A stretch of 64,000 nucleotides of DNA, taken from assembly GCA_947449765.1 (NCBI GenBank), contig CANFSP010000007.1, positions 20,414-84,413 of the forward strand. The letters run 5' to 3'. Below the pieces are notes generated by a model. It searched no databases. It was not told the origin of the DNA and was given only the letters and a program-made list of their open reading frames with translations. Shown piece after piece: positions 37,282 through 46,102 of the stretch. The translations under genes were made by a program, and so were the position numbers. Source of the DNA: Actinomycetota bacterium. Lineage in GTDB: Bacteria; Actinomycetota; Actinomycetes; Actinomycetales; Microbacteriaceae. How positions within the stretch are numbered: position 1 is the stretch's first letter; each line of letters starts with the position of its first letter.

Positions 37282-38259
37282 CTAGCTACTTGCCCCAGAG
37301 CGCGAACGGGACACAATGGCCGAAGCACCAAAGTTCACGATGAGCGTGACGACGAAAAGGGTGAGACCGGCAGCCATCAGGGCCGACATGCCGAAGCTTG
37401 ACGCCTCACCATATTTGAGGGCGATAAGCGAGGAGATCGAGCTCGCGCCGTTCTGAAGAATGTGGGGCTGGATGACGAATACCGGCGAAATGATCATGTA
37501 CACGGCAATCGTCTCGCCCAGCGCACGACCGAGTCCGAGCATGGTGCCACCAATGACGCCGCCCACGCCAAATGGCAAGATTACGGAGCGAATCATGCCC
37601 CAGCGCGTGGCCCCGAGACCCAGGGCACCCTCGCGCTCACCAATCGGTGCCTGCGAGAATACCTCGCGCATGATTGACGTCATGATGGGGGTGATCATTA
37701 GAGCGACGACGATTCCGGCGATGAAGGTGGACGATGTGAAAACTGTCGTGGTTGACAGCGGATCTGCCGGGTCGTACCCGTCAACGGCAAAAATCGGAAT
37801 CCAGCCAAAGTTTGCCGAGATCCAGCGAGCGACCGGCACGATGGAGCCCTGCAGTGAGAAAAAGCCCCACAAACCGTAAACCACCGAGGGAATAGCGGCC
37901 ATGAGGTCAACCAAGCTGATTAACGTTCGCTTGATTTTGAGGGGCGCGTACTCCGAGATATACAGAGCGGTGCCCAGAGCCATCGGTAGTGCGAAGCACA
38001 CCGCGACAGTGGCGATGAGGATCGTGCCGATCAGAACGGCGGCGATACCGAAGTTGCCGGCATCCGGTTCCCATGCCTGTGTGGTCAGAAAGCTAAAGCC
38101 AGCTTGGCTGATGGCTTGCCAGGCCCGTGCCCCGAGAAAGACACCGATGGCAAGCATGATTGCCAGCACGATAATTCCACCCGAGCGAGCAACGCCGCGG
38201 TAAACAATGTCGACGGGGTCACTTGCGCCCTGCAGTTTGCGAGGAATATCGACGGACAA
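37282..38259 (-). CDS. pstC: Phosphate ABC transporter permease PstC
   Basis: A 325-residue permease, first gene of the pst group. The start is an unusual TTG (38257-38259), preceded by AAGG 8 bases upstream; no other start fits before the conserved region. The permease core has SEYAPLKIKRTLISLVDLMAAIPSVVYGLWG and the docking loop EREGALGLGATRWGMIRSVILP. A 22-bp near-palindrome lies about 45 bases upstream. Confidence 0.92.
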   Translation of the reverse strand: MSVDIPRKLQGASDPVDIVYRGVARSGGIIVLAIMLAIGVFLGARAWQAISQAGFSFLTTQAWEPDAGNFGIAAVLIGTILIATVAVCFALPMALGTALYISEYAPLKIKRTLISLVDLMAAIPSVVYGLWGFFSLQGSIVPVARWISANFGWIPIFAVDGYDPADPLSTTTVFTSSTFIAGIVVALMITPIMTSIMREVFSQAPIGEREGALGLGATRWGMIRSVILPFGVGGVIGGTMLGLGRALGETIAVYMIISPVFVIQPHILQNGASSISSLIALKYGEASSFGMSALMAAGLTLFVVTLIVNFGASAIVSRSRSGASS

Positions 38260-38304
38260 TGAGTACCTTGACTAGTTGGGCGCACGACGCGCGCGTGGTG
38301 GGCA

Positions 38305-38326
38305 TGACCAATCACGTGAATGGTCA
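38305..38326. promoter_or_regulatory. 22-bp near-perfect palindrome upstream of pstC
   Basis: TGACCA-A-TCACGTGA-A-TGGTCA matches its own reverse complement at 20 of 22 positions, with CACGTG at the centre. It lies 46 bases before the pstC TTG. It looks like an operator; the binding factor is unknown and it is not a PHO box. Confidence 0.6.
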
Positions 38327-38421
38327 CGACTTCGCCAAACCTAACCCGCGCATCTGACCAAAAGGTAAACAAAAGGCAAAAGTCCTATGCCGCCCTGCGG
38401 GGTTACTCGGTGAAAATCAGC

Positions 38422-39330
38422 CTAGCCAGCGGCTCGGCGACGGTAAATGTCATCGAGGTTCCAGCCCTCAACCGACGCTTTCGCACGAGACGCTTCTGCA
38501 TCGGATTGGCGAACCGCAGCTTCATGAGCATCACTCTGGGGTGCCCGACCGCCACCGGCAACGGGAAGCCTGACGGGTTGTTGGTTTTCCGTCTGTGCCC
38601 GGTAAGCCTCTTCCAGAGCGGCACGACGAAGGCGAGCAGCAGCATCCGAAGCGGCGATTGTGCCAGCGGCGAGCGAGCCCGGCTTTAGATGAAGCGCTTC
38701 GGGAAGTTGCGTCGGCGACCAGGAACGATCAGTGGACTGGATAACCGAGGCGGTCGACTCAGACGCGCGTGAAGAACTCGTGACTCTCGGTGCACGGGCT
38801 AACTGCGCCTTTGCGCGGCGGGCGCTAGCGGCCAAAACGCGAAAACTCAGCAGCCCGAGCGCGAGCGCACCAACACCGATGAGGATGAGCAGGGGTGCCC
38901 CGGTGTACATCATGAGCGCCACTCCAGCTGCCGTGATGAGCAGCGCCACGAGGAACGAGATCAACGAAATAACTCTCAACGTGCGAATGCGATGCTTTGT
39001 GATGGCATAGGTCTGCTGAGGTGAAAGTTCCTCACGGGCGCGCTTCTCCTGCGCCGCCTCATGCGCTGCCCGGAGTTTGGCCCGCGCGGCAACTTCGGCT
39101 TCGTGAAGTTTTCTCCGCTGCGCGTGAAGACCACGCGATGAAATCTCCGCGTCCACTTCAGTCGGGGAATCCTGCGTCTCGACGAGGGCGCGAATGGTTT
39201 GCTGCATGCGAACCGCGTTGGATTCGGCTGCGATGAAGTTGCGCCGACGCATCCATGACGGAATGAGGTACACCACCCACAAGACGGCGGCGACGCCAAA
39301 GATCAAACCGCCGCCGAGAAAATCCGTCAC
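38422..39330 (-). CDS. sepX: SepX/GlpR-like membrane division protein
   Basis: A 302-residue protein with an N-terminal TM (about 8-25, ending IPSWMRRRN), a charged coiled-coil-like region (about 60-100, Ala/Arg/Glu rich), two further TMs (about 118-160) and a long polar C-terminus ending DDIYRRRAAG. The identification rests on layout and on the galU-rimJ neighbourhood, where Streptomyces SepX and Corynebacterium GlpR are found; these act with the divisome and Wag31. The start is GTG with a -10 hexamer 6 bases away. Confidence 0.65.
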   Translation of the reverse strand: MTDFLGGGLIFGVAAVLWVVYLIPSWMRRRNFIAAESNAVRMQQTIRALVETQDSPTEVDAEISSRGLHAQRRKLHEAEVAARAKLRAAHEAAQEKRAREELSPQQTYAITKHRIRTLRVISLISFLVALLITAAGVALMMYTGAPLLILIGVGALALGLLSFRVLAASARRAKAQLARAPRVTSSSRASESTASVIQSTDRSWSPTQLPEALHLKPGSLAAGTIAASDAAARLRRAALEEAYRAQTENQQPVRLPVAGGGRAPQSDAHEAAVRQSDAEASRAKASVEGWNLDDIYRRRAAG

Positions 39331-39336
39331 AACCCT

Positions 39337-39342
39337 AAGGTA
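39337..39342 (-). promoter_or_regulatory. Leaderless -10 element of sepX
   Basis: On the minus strand TACCTT lies 6 bases before the GTG start at 39330, with no ribosome binding site. Confidence 0.6.
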
Positions 39343-39372
39343 CGAGGTGAAGGTTAATCCCCCGGTCAGCGA

Positions 39373-39984
39373 TTAAGGCGTGTCGTGGTTTAGCTCTGAC
39401 TGCCGCTCACGCAACTGAGTGAGGACGCCACCGGGAATTTCCTCGGCGACGAGTGCGAAACACTCGTGATCACGCCAGTCACCATTGATGTGGATGAATT
39501 TCTCGCGACGCCCCTCGTAGCGAAAACCGATTTTCTCCACAACCCGAAGTGACGCCGCGTTCTCGGGGCGGATACAAATTTCGATTCGGTGCAGTCCGCG
39601 AGAAAAACAGTAGTCGGTCACGAGGGCGACCGCGATCGGCGTAATTCCGCGACCTGCGAAGCGTTCACTGATCCAATAGCCGATGCTGGCCTGACACATC
39701 GAGCCCCACGTGATTCCCGAGACATTGATTTGACCGGCAAATTCGCCGTCCACTTCCATCACGAAGGGCCATCCTCCGCCAGACCGGGCATAACTCAACA
39801 GGGAACGGATGTTGTCTCGCGCGATGAGGCTGACAAAGCCACCCGGCAAACTCGCTTCCCATTTGCGAAGCCACTGCCGATTGCGCATGTTCTCTTCATC
39901 GAGCGCTTTGGCGTCGCGCATGCGCAAAGGTCGAACGGTCACATTGCCGTACGTGAGTCGCACAGTGGTGTTGTAGAAGCCCAT
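39373..39984 (-). CDS. rimJ: RimJ/RimL-type GNAT acetyltransferase
   Basis: A 203-residue GNAT enzyme that would acetylate protein N-termini or similar amines with acetyl-CoA. Motifs are VRPLRMRDAKAL at the N-terminus, SIGYWISERFAGRGITPIAVALVTDYCF (acetyl-CoA-binding loop RFAGRGI) and RIEICIRPENAASLRVVEKIGFRYEG. It lies 36 bases downstream of galU. In most actinobacteria a glp/moeA-like gene sits between these two, and it is absent here. Confidence 0.87.
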   Translation of the reverse strand: MGFYNTTVRLTYGNVTVRPLRMRDAKALDEENMRNRQWLRKWEASLPGGFVSLIARDNIRSLLSYARSGGGWPFVMEVDGEFAGQINVSGITWGSMCQASIGYWISERFAGRGITPIAVALVTDYCFSRGLHRIEICIRPENAASLRVVEKIGFRYEGRREKFIHINGDWRDHECFALVAEEIPGGVLTQLRERQSELNHDTP

Positions 39985-40019
39985 GAGAATAGCTGCGCCC
40001 GCCGGGGGAATACCGAAAC

Positions 40020-40913
40020 CTACTTCTGAGCCGCGACAAAATCGTGAAGCCAGGCCAGCAGTCCCGGTCCCAGATCATCGCGCTCAACGGCAAGCTCCAC
40101 CACAGATTTGAGATATTCGAGTCGGTCACCCGTATCGAATCGTCGTCCGCGGAAGATCAAGCCAACGACTCCCCCACCGAGGTCGGGGTTCTCCGCAAGC
40201 ACGGATAGGGCATCCGTCAGCTGTATTTCACCACCGCGCCCGGGGGCTGTTTTTTCGAGAATGCCGAACACTTCGGGACGCAAAATATAACGACCGATGA
40301 CCGCCAGGTTTGAGGGCGCCTTATCCGCCTCGGGTTTTTCAACCATCCCCGTGATCCGCACGACGTCCGTGGTGTCGGTCGATTCGACGACCGCGACACC
40401 GTAAGCCGAGACGAGTTCCTGAGGCACTTCCATCAACGCCACCACCGACGAATTGGTCTTCTCAAAGACCTCGAGCATGCGTTCGAGCAGGTTCTCTTTG
40501 GGATGGATGATGTCGTCGCCGAGAAGTAGCGCGAAGGGCTCGTGCCCCACGTGGTGCACCGCTTTGAGCACCGCATGGCCAAGTCCGCGCGGGTCGCCCT
40601 GGCGGACATAGTGAATGTTGGCGAGGTCGGTCGAGTGCGTGACCTTCTCGAGTCGTGCCTCATCCTGCTTCGCTTCGAGTGTGCGCTCAAGTTCGTAGTT
40701 GCGATCGAAGTGATTCTCGAGAGCATTCTTGTTGCGACCGGTAATCATGAGAAAGTCACTGATTCCGGCTCGTACCGCTTCTTCCACGACGTATTGAATA
40801 GCGGGTGTGTCAACGACGGGCAGCATCTCCTTGGGCAACGCCTTGGTGGCGGGCAAGAACCGGGTGCCCAACCCCGCAGCAGGAACGACCGCTTTTTTCA
40901 CCGTGTGCGCCAT
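40020..40913 (-). CDS. galU: UTP-glucose-1-phosphate uridylyltransferase
   Basis: This enzyme makes UDP-glucose from UTP and glucose 1-phosphate for cell-surface polymers. The 297-residue protein has the nucleotide-binding VPAAGLGTRFLPATKALPKEMLPVVD (about 10-35), LLGDDIIHP and the substrate segment GMVEKPEADKAPSNLAVIGRYI. The TAAGCT hexamer 6 bases before the ATG indicates a leaderless transcript. It is divergent from the cyclo-ligase gene. Confidence 0.94.
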   Translation of the reverse strand: MAHTVKKAVVPAAGLGTRFLPATKALPKEMLPVVDTPAIQYVVEEAVRAGISDFLMITGRNKNALENHFDRNYELERTLEAKQDEARLEKVTHSTDLANIHYVRQGDPRGLGHAVLKAVHHVGHEPFALLLGDDIIHPKENLLERMLEVFEKTNSSVVALMEVPQELVSAYGVAVVESTDTTDVVRITGMVEKPEADKAPSNLAVIGRYILRPEVFGILEKTAPGRGGEIQLTDALSVLAENPDLGGGVVGLIFRGRRFDTGDRLEYLKSVVELAVERDDLGPGLLAWLHDFVAAQK

Positions 40914-40919
40914 GCGTTC

Positions 40920-40936
40920 AGCTTACTTTCTAGACT
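40920..40936. promoter_or_regulatory. Back-to-back leaderless promoters of galU and the 5-FTHF cyclo-ligase gene
   Basis: On the minus strand TAAGCT (40920-40925) lies 6 bases before the galU ATG. On the plus strand TAGACT (40931-40936) lies exactly 6 bases before the GTG at 40943. The two -10 elements are 5 bases apart, so RNA polymerase can probably occupy only one at a time. Confidence 0.65.
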
Positions 40937-40942
40937 GAGGGC

Positions 40943-41527
40943 GTGAACGACTCCGACGCATCCCTTCGCAAGCGCGCATTGCGTTCGGAGGTTCGTGCCC
41001 GTCGAAGCAAACGATCATCTCACGAACGCGCCCTCCTCGAGTCAGGTCTCACGACGCAACTGAGCACACTCATCGAAACGGTGCAGCCACACAGCCTGGC
41101 AGGGTTCATTCCCACCGAAACTGAACCCCCGATTCGTCCCGGTCTGGAGGCGGTGCATCACCGGGGATGCGACGTTCTCCTGCCCATCTCGCGCGAAGAC
41201 CGCACGATGGATTGGGCTGTGCATCACCCGGGCATCGAACCCATCGTGGACGCGCTCGGAATGCCCGCACCCGGAGGTCAACCCGTCGCGCCGAGCCGAG
41301 CCTACGACGTGGACCTCGTGCTCTGCCCGGCCGCTCTCGTCGATCGGTCGGGGCATCGGCTTGGTTGGGGACTCGGCTACTACGACCGCTTTCTCACGAA
41401 CCTCACGCGTACCCCGCCAATAGTGGCGGTCGTCTTCGATGACGACATTGTGGATGCCCTGCCGCACGAACCTCATGACGTGCGAGTCAGTGGCATCCTC
41501 ACACCGACCCGGCTGATCTGGCTCTAG
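40943..41527 (+). CDS. 5-formyltetrahydrofolate cyclo-ligase
   Basis: A 194-residue enzyme converting 5-formyl-THF to 5,10-methenyl-THF with ATP. The N-terminal RSEVRARRSKRS basic segment and the hallmark RLGWGLGYYDRFLTNL (about 134-149) with the preceding DLVLCPAALVDRSGHR are diagnostic. The start is GTG with a leaderless -10. It is divergent from galU. Confidence 0.92.
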   Translation: MNDSDASLRKRALRSEVRARRSKRSSHERALLESGLTTQLSTLIETVQPHSLAGFIPTETEPPIRPGLEAVHHRGCDVLLPISREDRTMDWAVHHPGIEPIVDALGMPAPGGQPVAPSRAYDVDLVLCPAALVDRSGHRLGWGLGYYDRFLTNLTRTPPIVAVVFDDDIVDALPHEPHDVRVSGILTPTRLIWL

Positions 41528-41586
41528 GCCGCGCGGCCACAGGCCCACCACTCCGAAGCCGCAGCGCACCGAGGCTCGTCTGTGCA

Positions 41587-41841
41587 CTATCCCCAGTGTG
41601 GTGGCTTGTCCGAACGAAGCTGCTCATCGTTCGATTCGAAAGCACTCGCCTCAGAGCGCGGTTCCGCGGTGTCGCCAGGCGACGGCCGTGACGATGATGC
41701 GACTGCGCGTGTCGAAGGTTGCGGGTGCTCCGATACGTCTCCCCAGCGCACGCGACGATTTCGTCTCGACCTAGCGGGGCGACTCTCGCCGTGATGTTGT
41801 TCTGACGAGCGCTCTGCCGGATCGCCGCTATCGTTCGACAC
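41587..41841 (-). CDS. Small hydrophilic protein of unknown function, C-terminus DKPPHWG
   Basis: An 84-residue, highly charged, Ser/Arg/Glu-rich protein starting at a GTG (41841) that overlaps the end of the helicase gene by 14 bases. It has no membrane segment. The C-terminal NDEQLRSDKPPHWG looks like a conserved short motif found, as I recall, at the end of small actinobacterial proteins next to this helicase family. The overlap suggests co-translation. Function unknown; coding status fairly likely, not certain. Confidence 0.55.
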   Translation of the reverse strand: MSNDSGDPAERSSEQHHGESRPARSRRNRRVRWGDVSEHPQPSTRAVASSSRPSPGDTAEPRSEASAFESNDEQLRSDKPPHWG

Positions 41842-44800
41842 GAGCAATCGCGCCCGTCACCGGAAACGAACCGACGCCCGGAACCTCAATGGGAGCAGCT
41901 CCGAGAACCTCGGCGATTCGATGCGCAACACTCTCGGGGTCGATAAAAAGTTCAAACGAGTGAACGCGCAAATAGTGCCACCCGAGTCGACGCAGGAGCT
42001 GCGGACGAAGCCGGAGCGACTCGCGCAACGTTCCACGAGCGAGCACCACATCCGATTCCACGGCAAGCGCACGATCGCCGAACGAGACGGCAAGGGCAAT
42101 CTCGCCACCGTGAGTCAGTGCCACATGAAGTCCGCGCTCACGCAATCGCTCAGCCAGATCGATGAGCATCGGTTCCGCATTCTCGATGTTCTCGTCGAAG
42201 CGCGGAGGATGCGCCGCCAACATGATGTCCACCAGCGACTTTGCGCCAAATGCCAACCGGTCGTAGTCCAGTTCGTCGGCGGTGAAACTCGTCACCACAT
42301 CGATGCTGCGACGCGCACGGGTCATCGCGACCGCGAGCAGGCGGTCGCCACCAAACCGGCTGAGGGAACCGAAATCGGGAACGATTCGACCAGTGGATGA
42401 CCGACCAAAGCCGAGCGAGAAAATAACCCGATCGCGACTGACCGCTGAGGCCTGGTCCAGGGTCAGCACGGTAAACGGCTCACTTGATTCCCGTGATAGC
42501 CATTCATCTAGGTCAGGTCGCTCGGCAAAAACGCGTTCAACGGCAAGCTCAATGGACAGCGCGTGCTTCATGCTCGCGGTAATCACCATGAGCGATTCAT
42601 TCGATCGGCGCAGGGCGTGATTCGCGACGAGCTTGACGACCTGGTCAATTTCGGCATCAGTGGTCTCGATGAGACCCGTCGCGGGGTCGGGTGTTCCCGT
42701 CGCCATGCGCACGTGATGCGCGGTGAGGGCCTGGTGACCGAGGAACGTACCGGCCCACGGCAGAAACTCAATGCGTTCGCCGTAGAAACGTCGGTTGATC
42801 ACATTGGTCAGGTCTTCTCCGCCAGCGCGATAGGAACGCGTCAATGTGATGGTTGGCAGAATGTCGCTCAAATCTGACAGAGCGGAATGCGGGCTCATCT
42901 GGGCGTTCGCCGCGACAATTCCCGTGCTGAACTTTAGTTCCGGACCACCGTTATCCAGCGCCGCCATGCTCGTGGCAAACGGTGTCGGCGCCTGGGTCAC
43001 TGGATCGCCGAACGCGACAACCGACGAGGCGCGTCTGATCGCTCCGACATTTTCGGCAGTCGTCGTGGTGCCAGAGTCGAGCAGGATGACCGTATCGAAA
43101 AGTGTGTCGTCGGGAAGCTCGTGCACCTCATACGGTGAACACATCCAGACCGGCGCAAGCGCGTTTGCCAAACGTGGCGCCAGCCGGAACAGGGTGCCAA
43201 CGCTCACTCGATCTTGCCGCAACGCGTGTTTGAGGCGATCGGCCTCTTCGGGAAAATCAACGAGTCCGATCTTCCAGACCTCGGACAGGCGCGACGCGAG
43301 GAGTGGGGCGTTAGCATCCGCGTGCGCTTCATCCACAACCCGAAAATCACGCTCGAGTTGATCCAGCATGGTCGTGTTGGCGCTCAGGAGGGCTTTGTTT
43401 TCGCCAAGAATGCCTTCCAGAACAGACTGCCACCAGGCCAATTCGAGTTCATTGGCAACCTGATCGTGCGGAACATGCCGGGACGACAAGTCATCGAGAA
43501 GCCCAGTGAGGTTGAGCTCGCGCAACTCGGCAAGGAGGAGGTTGCGCTCCTTCAAATTCGCGAGGACCTCTGATTTGGCGGCGAGACCCGCGATACGCGA
43601 CGACAACTCTCCCAGCGGCGCCATGGTCAGGTTGGGTGCTATCGAACCGCCCTGTAAGACAACGTCTAGGGCAGTGAGATTGTCATACACCTCGGTGTAG
43701 AGCGTGCGGAGCTCCGCGATACCAACCGGAACCGAGGGCGGAGCACCGGTGATCACAAATCGCTGCCATTTAACCCGTTGGTCTTGGATGCGTTGCAGTG
43801 CCGTGTGCATGTCGCCGACGTGCGCTCCCGGACGAACAAACTCGTGAGCCAGTTTGCGCAGGCGCCGACGGTTGGAGCCGCGCATGTCACCGCCGCGACG
43901 CGATGCAGTCGCCGCGATGAGCTCGGTCAATGGTCGGTCAAAGACTTCCGGGACAAACTTGTCGAGAGTCTCACGAATGTCACTGAGCAGTTGGATATAG
44001 ATTCCCAGCTCCGCGACACTCTCATAACTGCGCATCGCGGTCTGATTGATGACATCGCTCGCGCGCATCAGCAGTGCTGGCAACTGCTCCTCGTGCATGC
44101 GACGCGCCAACGACTGAGCGTGCTCGGCCGCCTCGGCGCTCTCAAATTCAATTCCGTACCAGGGCGAATCCTCGGGCCCATACTTGAATTCGCCCAGCTC
44201 GGCCGCCTGAATCAGGCTGGCTGCAGCTTCCCCGCGCGTCGACGCAAGCACCTCAACGGCGTGACGCGGGATTCGTGCGGTCGTTTGCGGCGGATTGGGC
44301 AACTGGGCCAGCTCGGAGAGCCGCTCAAGTGCATCCACCACGGATACGCCGAGGACGGGATCGGTGTTTCCCAGAGCATCACGATAATTCAGGAGAACAC
44401 GACGCAAGCGCGGAAGCGCCTTGTCGATTTGCGTCACGTCGGGCAGAGACGCTTTCTCGTTTCGCACGATTGCCGCGAGTAAATCTCGGCGCAACTGCGA
44501 TGGCCGGACGGCTAGACCCGCAATGCCGATGTCTTTGGTGCGATATGCAATCTCGTCGAGGCGCGAACGTCGCGACCCAACGACAAGAACACGCTTGTTG
44601 GCGGCGACTAATCCGCCGATTGCGTTGATGACCGTTTGTGTCGCACCGGTTCCGGGCAGAGTGTGCACGACGAGCGAATTACCCGCGACGATGTTTGCAA
44701 TGACCTGCTCTTGCTCGGCATCGGCATCCATGAGCAACGTATCCGTCGCTGGCGGTCGCTCATCCTGACTGGCAACAGTGACCGTGACCTGCTTCTCGAC

Positions 44801-45772
44801 AAGCTCGAGCCGTGCATTGTCATTGCCGGCGAGAGAATCAAGAACGGGATGCGCGAGCCGCGCTGCGTCGTAGAGCATCGGTCCCGCGACCTCAGCAAAG
44901 GACGACACCACGAGTCGCGTCTCCACAACAAATCCGGGCACATGCCCAAGCAAGCCAGCCAAGCGGTCCATCACCGGTTGTGGCGTGAACGTATCGTTTG
45001 CGTTGGCAAGCTGCACAAAGGCGACGGGATCGAGTGCAACACCAAACTGTTTTTCCAGCATGAAGGCCAGCTGCAGATTCAGACGCGCCGGTCCACGAAG
45101 CTGAAGTTCATAATCGTGGCCCACGCGACGGATAGACATCGGGCGAAGTAAAACCGGACCGCAGTACTGTTTGCCATTGTGCGTCCAGCTACAGATCCCC
45201 ACCGCGAGGTGAACCGCATCGATGCCTCGAGTGCTCGAGAGCTCGGTGTCGCGCGCGGCGATTGACGAGGCGGTGGCACGGGCCGTGCGAAGCGCGAAGT
45301 CCTCGCGAAACAGCAAGGCCAACGTCGTTCCCTGTCCGCTCAACAGACGCGGCAAACCACCCGGGTGCGCAGCGGTGATGTCAATGCGCGTCCGGGGTGA
45401 ATCCACAAAATGGATGAGCGGTGACACTCCCCCGAGGGTGGCTATTTCGCGCCGCCACACATCACGCTGCTCCTCGGCGACATTTCTGGCATCAAGCGTG
45501 GACTCACCCAAGCTCACATAGTCAAGTCGCGAAGCCGCATCGGCGGAGCTTTCTCGCTCACTCACTGCATTGCCGTGGTCATCATGCTCGTCGACGACCG
45601 TCAGGCTTGGTTCGACGGGCGAGACCGGCGAGAGACCCACGGGTTTGCCCGCCCCGGCGGGGGAATCGGATAGGTTTCGCGGATCCGAAGCCTGCGGATC
45701 AAGGGGACGGCGACGCATGCCTGACTCGTCGGCTGAGCCCCGACCCAGGCCAGAGAACGGATTCGCCACCAC
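41828..45772 (-). CDS. Giant SF1-type helicase/ATPase-like protein with degenerate Walker motifs
   Basis: A 1314-residue protein from the GTG at 45772; upstream codons lie in the repeat region. The domain order resembles DUF4011/AAA_12-type helicases. An N-terminal region carries SPLIHFVDSPRTRIDITAAHPGGLP. The nucleotide-binding site is at about 371-378 and reads PGTGATQT where GTGKTQT is expected, so the Walker A Lys is Ala. The Walker B region (about 890-897) reads VILLDSG, without the usual DE. Motif VI-like VAMTRARRSIDVVTSF and a C-terminal vsr-like region (LRPQLLRRLGWHYLRVHSFELFIDPE) follow. ATPase activity is doubtful. The small protein downstream overlaps its end. Confidence 0.8.
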   Translation of the reverse strand: MVANPFSGLGRGSADESGMRRRPLDPQASDPRNLSDSPAGAGKPVGLSPVSPVEPSLTVVDEHDDHGNAVSERESSADAASRLDYVSLGESTLDARNVAEEQRDVWRREIATLGGVSPLIHFVDSPRTRIDITAAHPGGLPRLLSGQGTTLALLFREDFALRTARATASSIAARDTELSSTRGIDAVHLAVGICSWTHNGKQYCGPVLLRPMSIRRVGHDYELQLRGPARLNLQLAFMLEKQFGVALDPVAFVQLANANDTFTPQPVMDRLAGLLGHVPGFVVETRLVVSSFAEVAGPMLYDAARLAHPVLDSLAGNDNARLELVEKQVTVTVASQDERPPATDTLLMDADAEQEQVIANIVAGNSLVVHTLPGTGATQTVINAIGGLVAANKRVLVVGSRRSRLDEIAYRTKDIGIAGLAVRPSQLRRDLLAAIVRNEKASLPDVTQIDKALPRLRRVLLNYRDALGNTDPVLGVSVVDALERLSELAQLPNPPQTTARIPRHAVEVLASTRGEAAASLIQAAELGEFKYGPEDSPWYGIEFESAEAAEHAQSLARRMHEEQLPALLMRASDVINQTAMRSYESVAELGIYIQLLSDIRETLDKFVPEVFDRPLTELIAATASRRGGDMRGSNRRRLRKLAHEFVRPGAHVGDMHTALQRIQDQRVKWQRFVITGAPPSVPVGIAELRTLYTEVYDNLTALDVVLQGGSIAPNLTMAPLGELSSRIAGLAAKSEVLANLKERNLLLAELRELNLTGLLDDLSSRHVPHDQVANELELAWWQSVLEGILGENKALLSANTTMLDQLERDFRVVDEAHADANAPLLASRLSEVWKIGLVDFPEEADRLKHALRQDRVSVGTLFRLAPRLANALAPVWMCSPYEVHELPDDTLFDTVILLDSGTTTTAENVGAIRRASSVVAFGDPVTQAPTPFATSMAALDNGGPELKFSTGIVAANAQMSPHSALSDLSDILPTITLTRSYRAGGEDLTNVINRRFYGERIEFLPWAGTFLGHQALTAHHVRMATGTPDPATGLIETTDAEIDQVVKLVANHALRRSNESLMVITASMKHALSIELAVERVFAERPDLDEWLSRESSEPFTVLTLDQASAVSRDRVIFSLGFGRSSTGRIVPDFGSLSRFGGDRLLAVAMTRARRSIDVVTSFTADELDYDRLAFGAKSLVDIMLAAHPPRFDENIENAEPMLIDLAERLRERGLHVALTHGGEIALAVSFGDRALAVESDVVLARGTLRESLRLRPQLLRRLGWHYLRVHSFELFIDPESVAHRIAEVLGAAPIEVPGVGSFPVTGAIARVER

Positions 45773-45778
45773 GGTCTC

Positions 45779-45784
45779 ACCATA
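45779..45784 (-). promoter_or_regulatory. Leaderless -10 element of the giant helicase gene
   Basis: On the minus strand TATGGT lies 6 bases before the GTG at 45772. This supports that start over the upstream codons. Confidence 0.55.
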
Positions 45785-45921
45785 GGCGTGATATGAGGTT
45801 TTTGACGGGAATGACGCGGGTTTATCGGCTTTTTGTCCCCGGCGCAACCAGCAATGCTCACGCATCGCCCAGCGCCGTGGGCCCACCTCACCCCGACGGG
45901 GTTCTCGTACCCACACACCCA

Positions 45922-45962
45922 CGAAATAAAAAAAGACCCAAGCGGGCCTTTTTTTTATTTCG
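45922..45962 (-). terminator. Duplicated copy of the tRNA-Arg terminator
   Basis: An identical copy of the hairpin at 46062-46102, carried by the 140-bp duplication: GGCCC/GGGTC core with long A/T flanks. Confidence 0.65.
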
Positions 45963-46061
45963 TGCCCCTGGAGGGTCCCCGGCGCAACCAGCAATGCTCA
46001 CGCATCGCCCAGCGCCGTGGGCCCACCTCACCCCGACGGGGTTCTCGTGCCCACACACCCA

Positions 46062-46102
46062 CGAAATAAAAAAAGACCCAAGCGGGCCTTTTTTTTATTT
46101 CG
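46062..46102 (-). terminator. Intrinsic terminator of tRNA-Arg
   Basis: Immediately after the tRNA 3' end, the minus strand forms CGAAATAAAAAAA..GGCCC paired with GGGTC..TTTTTTTATTTCG around a CGCTT-type loop, ending in a T-run. Confidence 0.8.
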
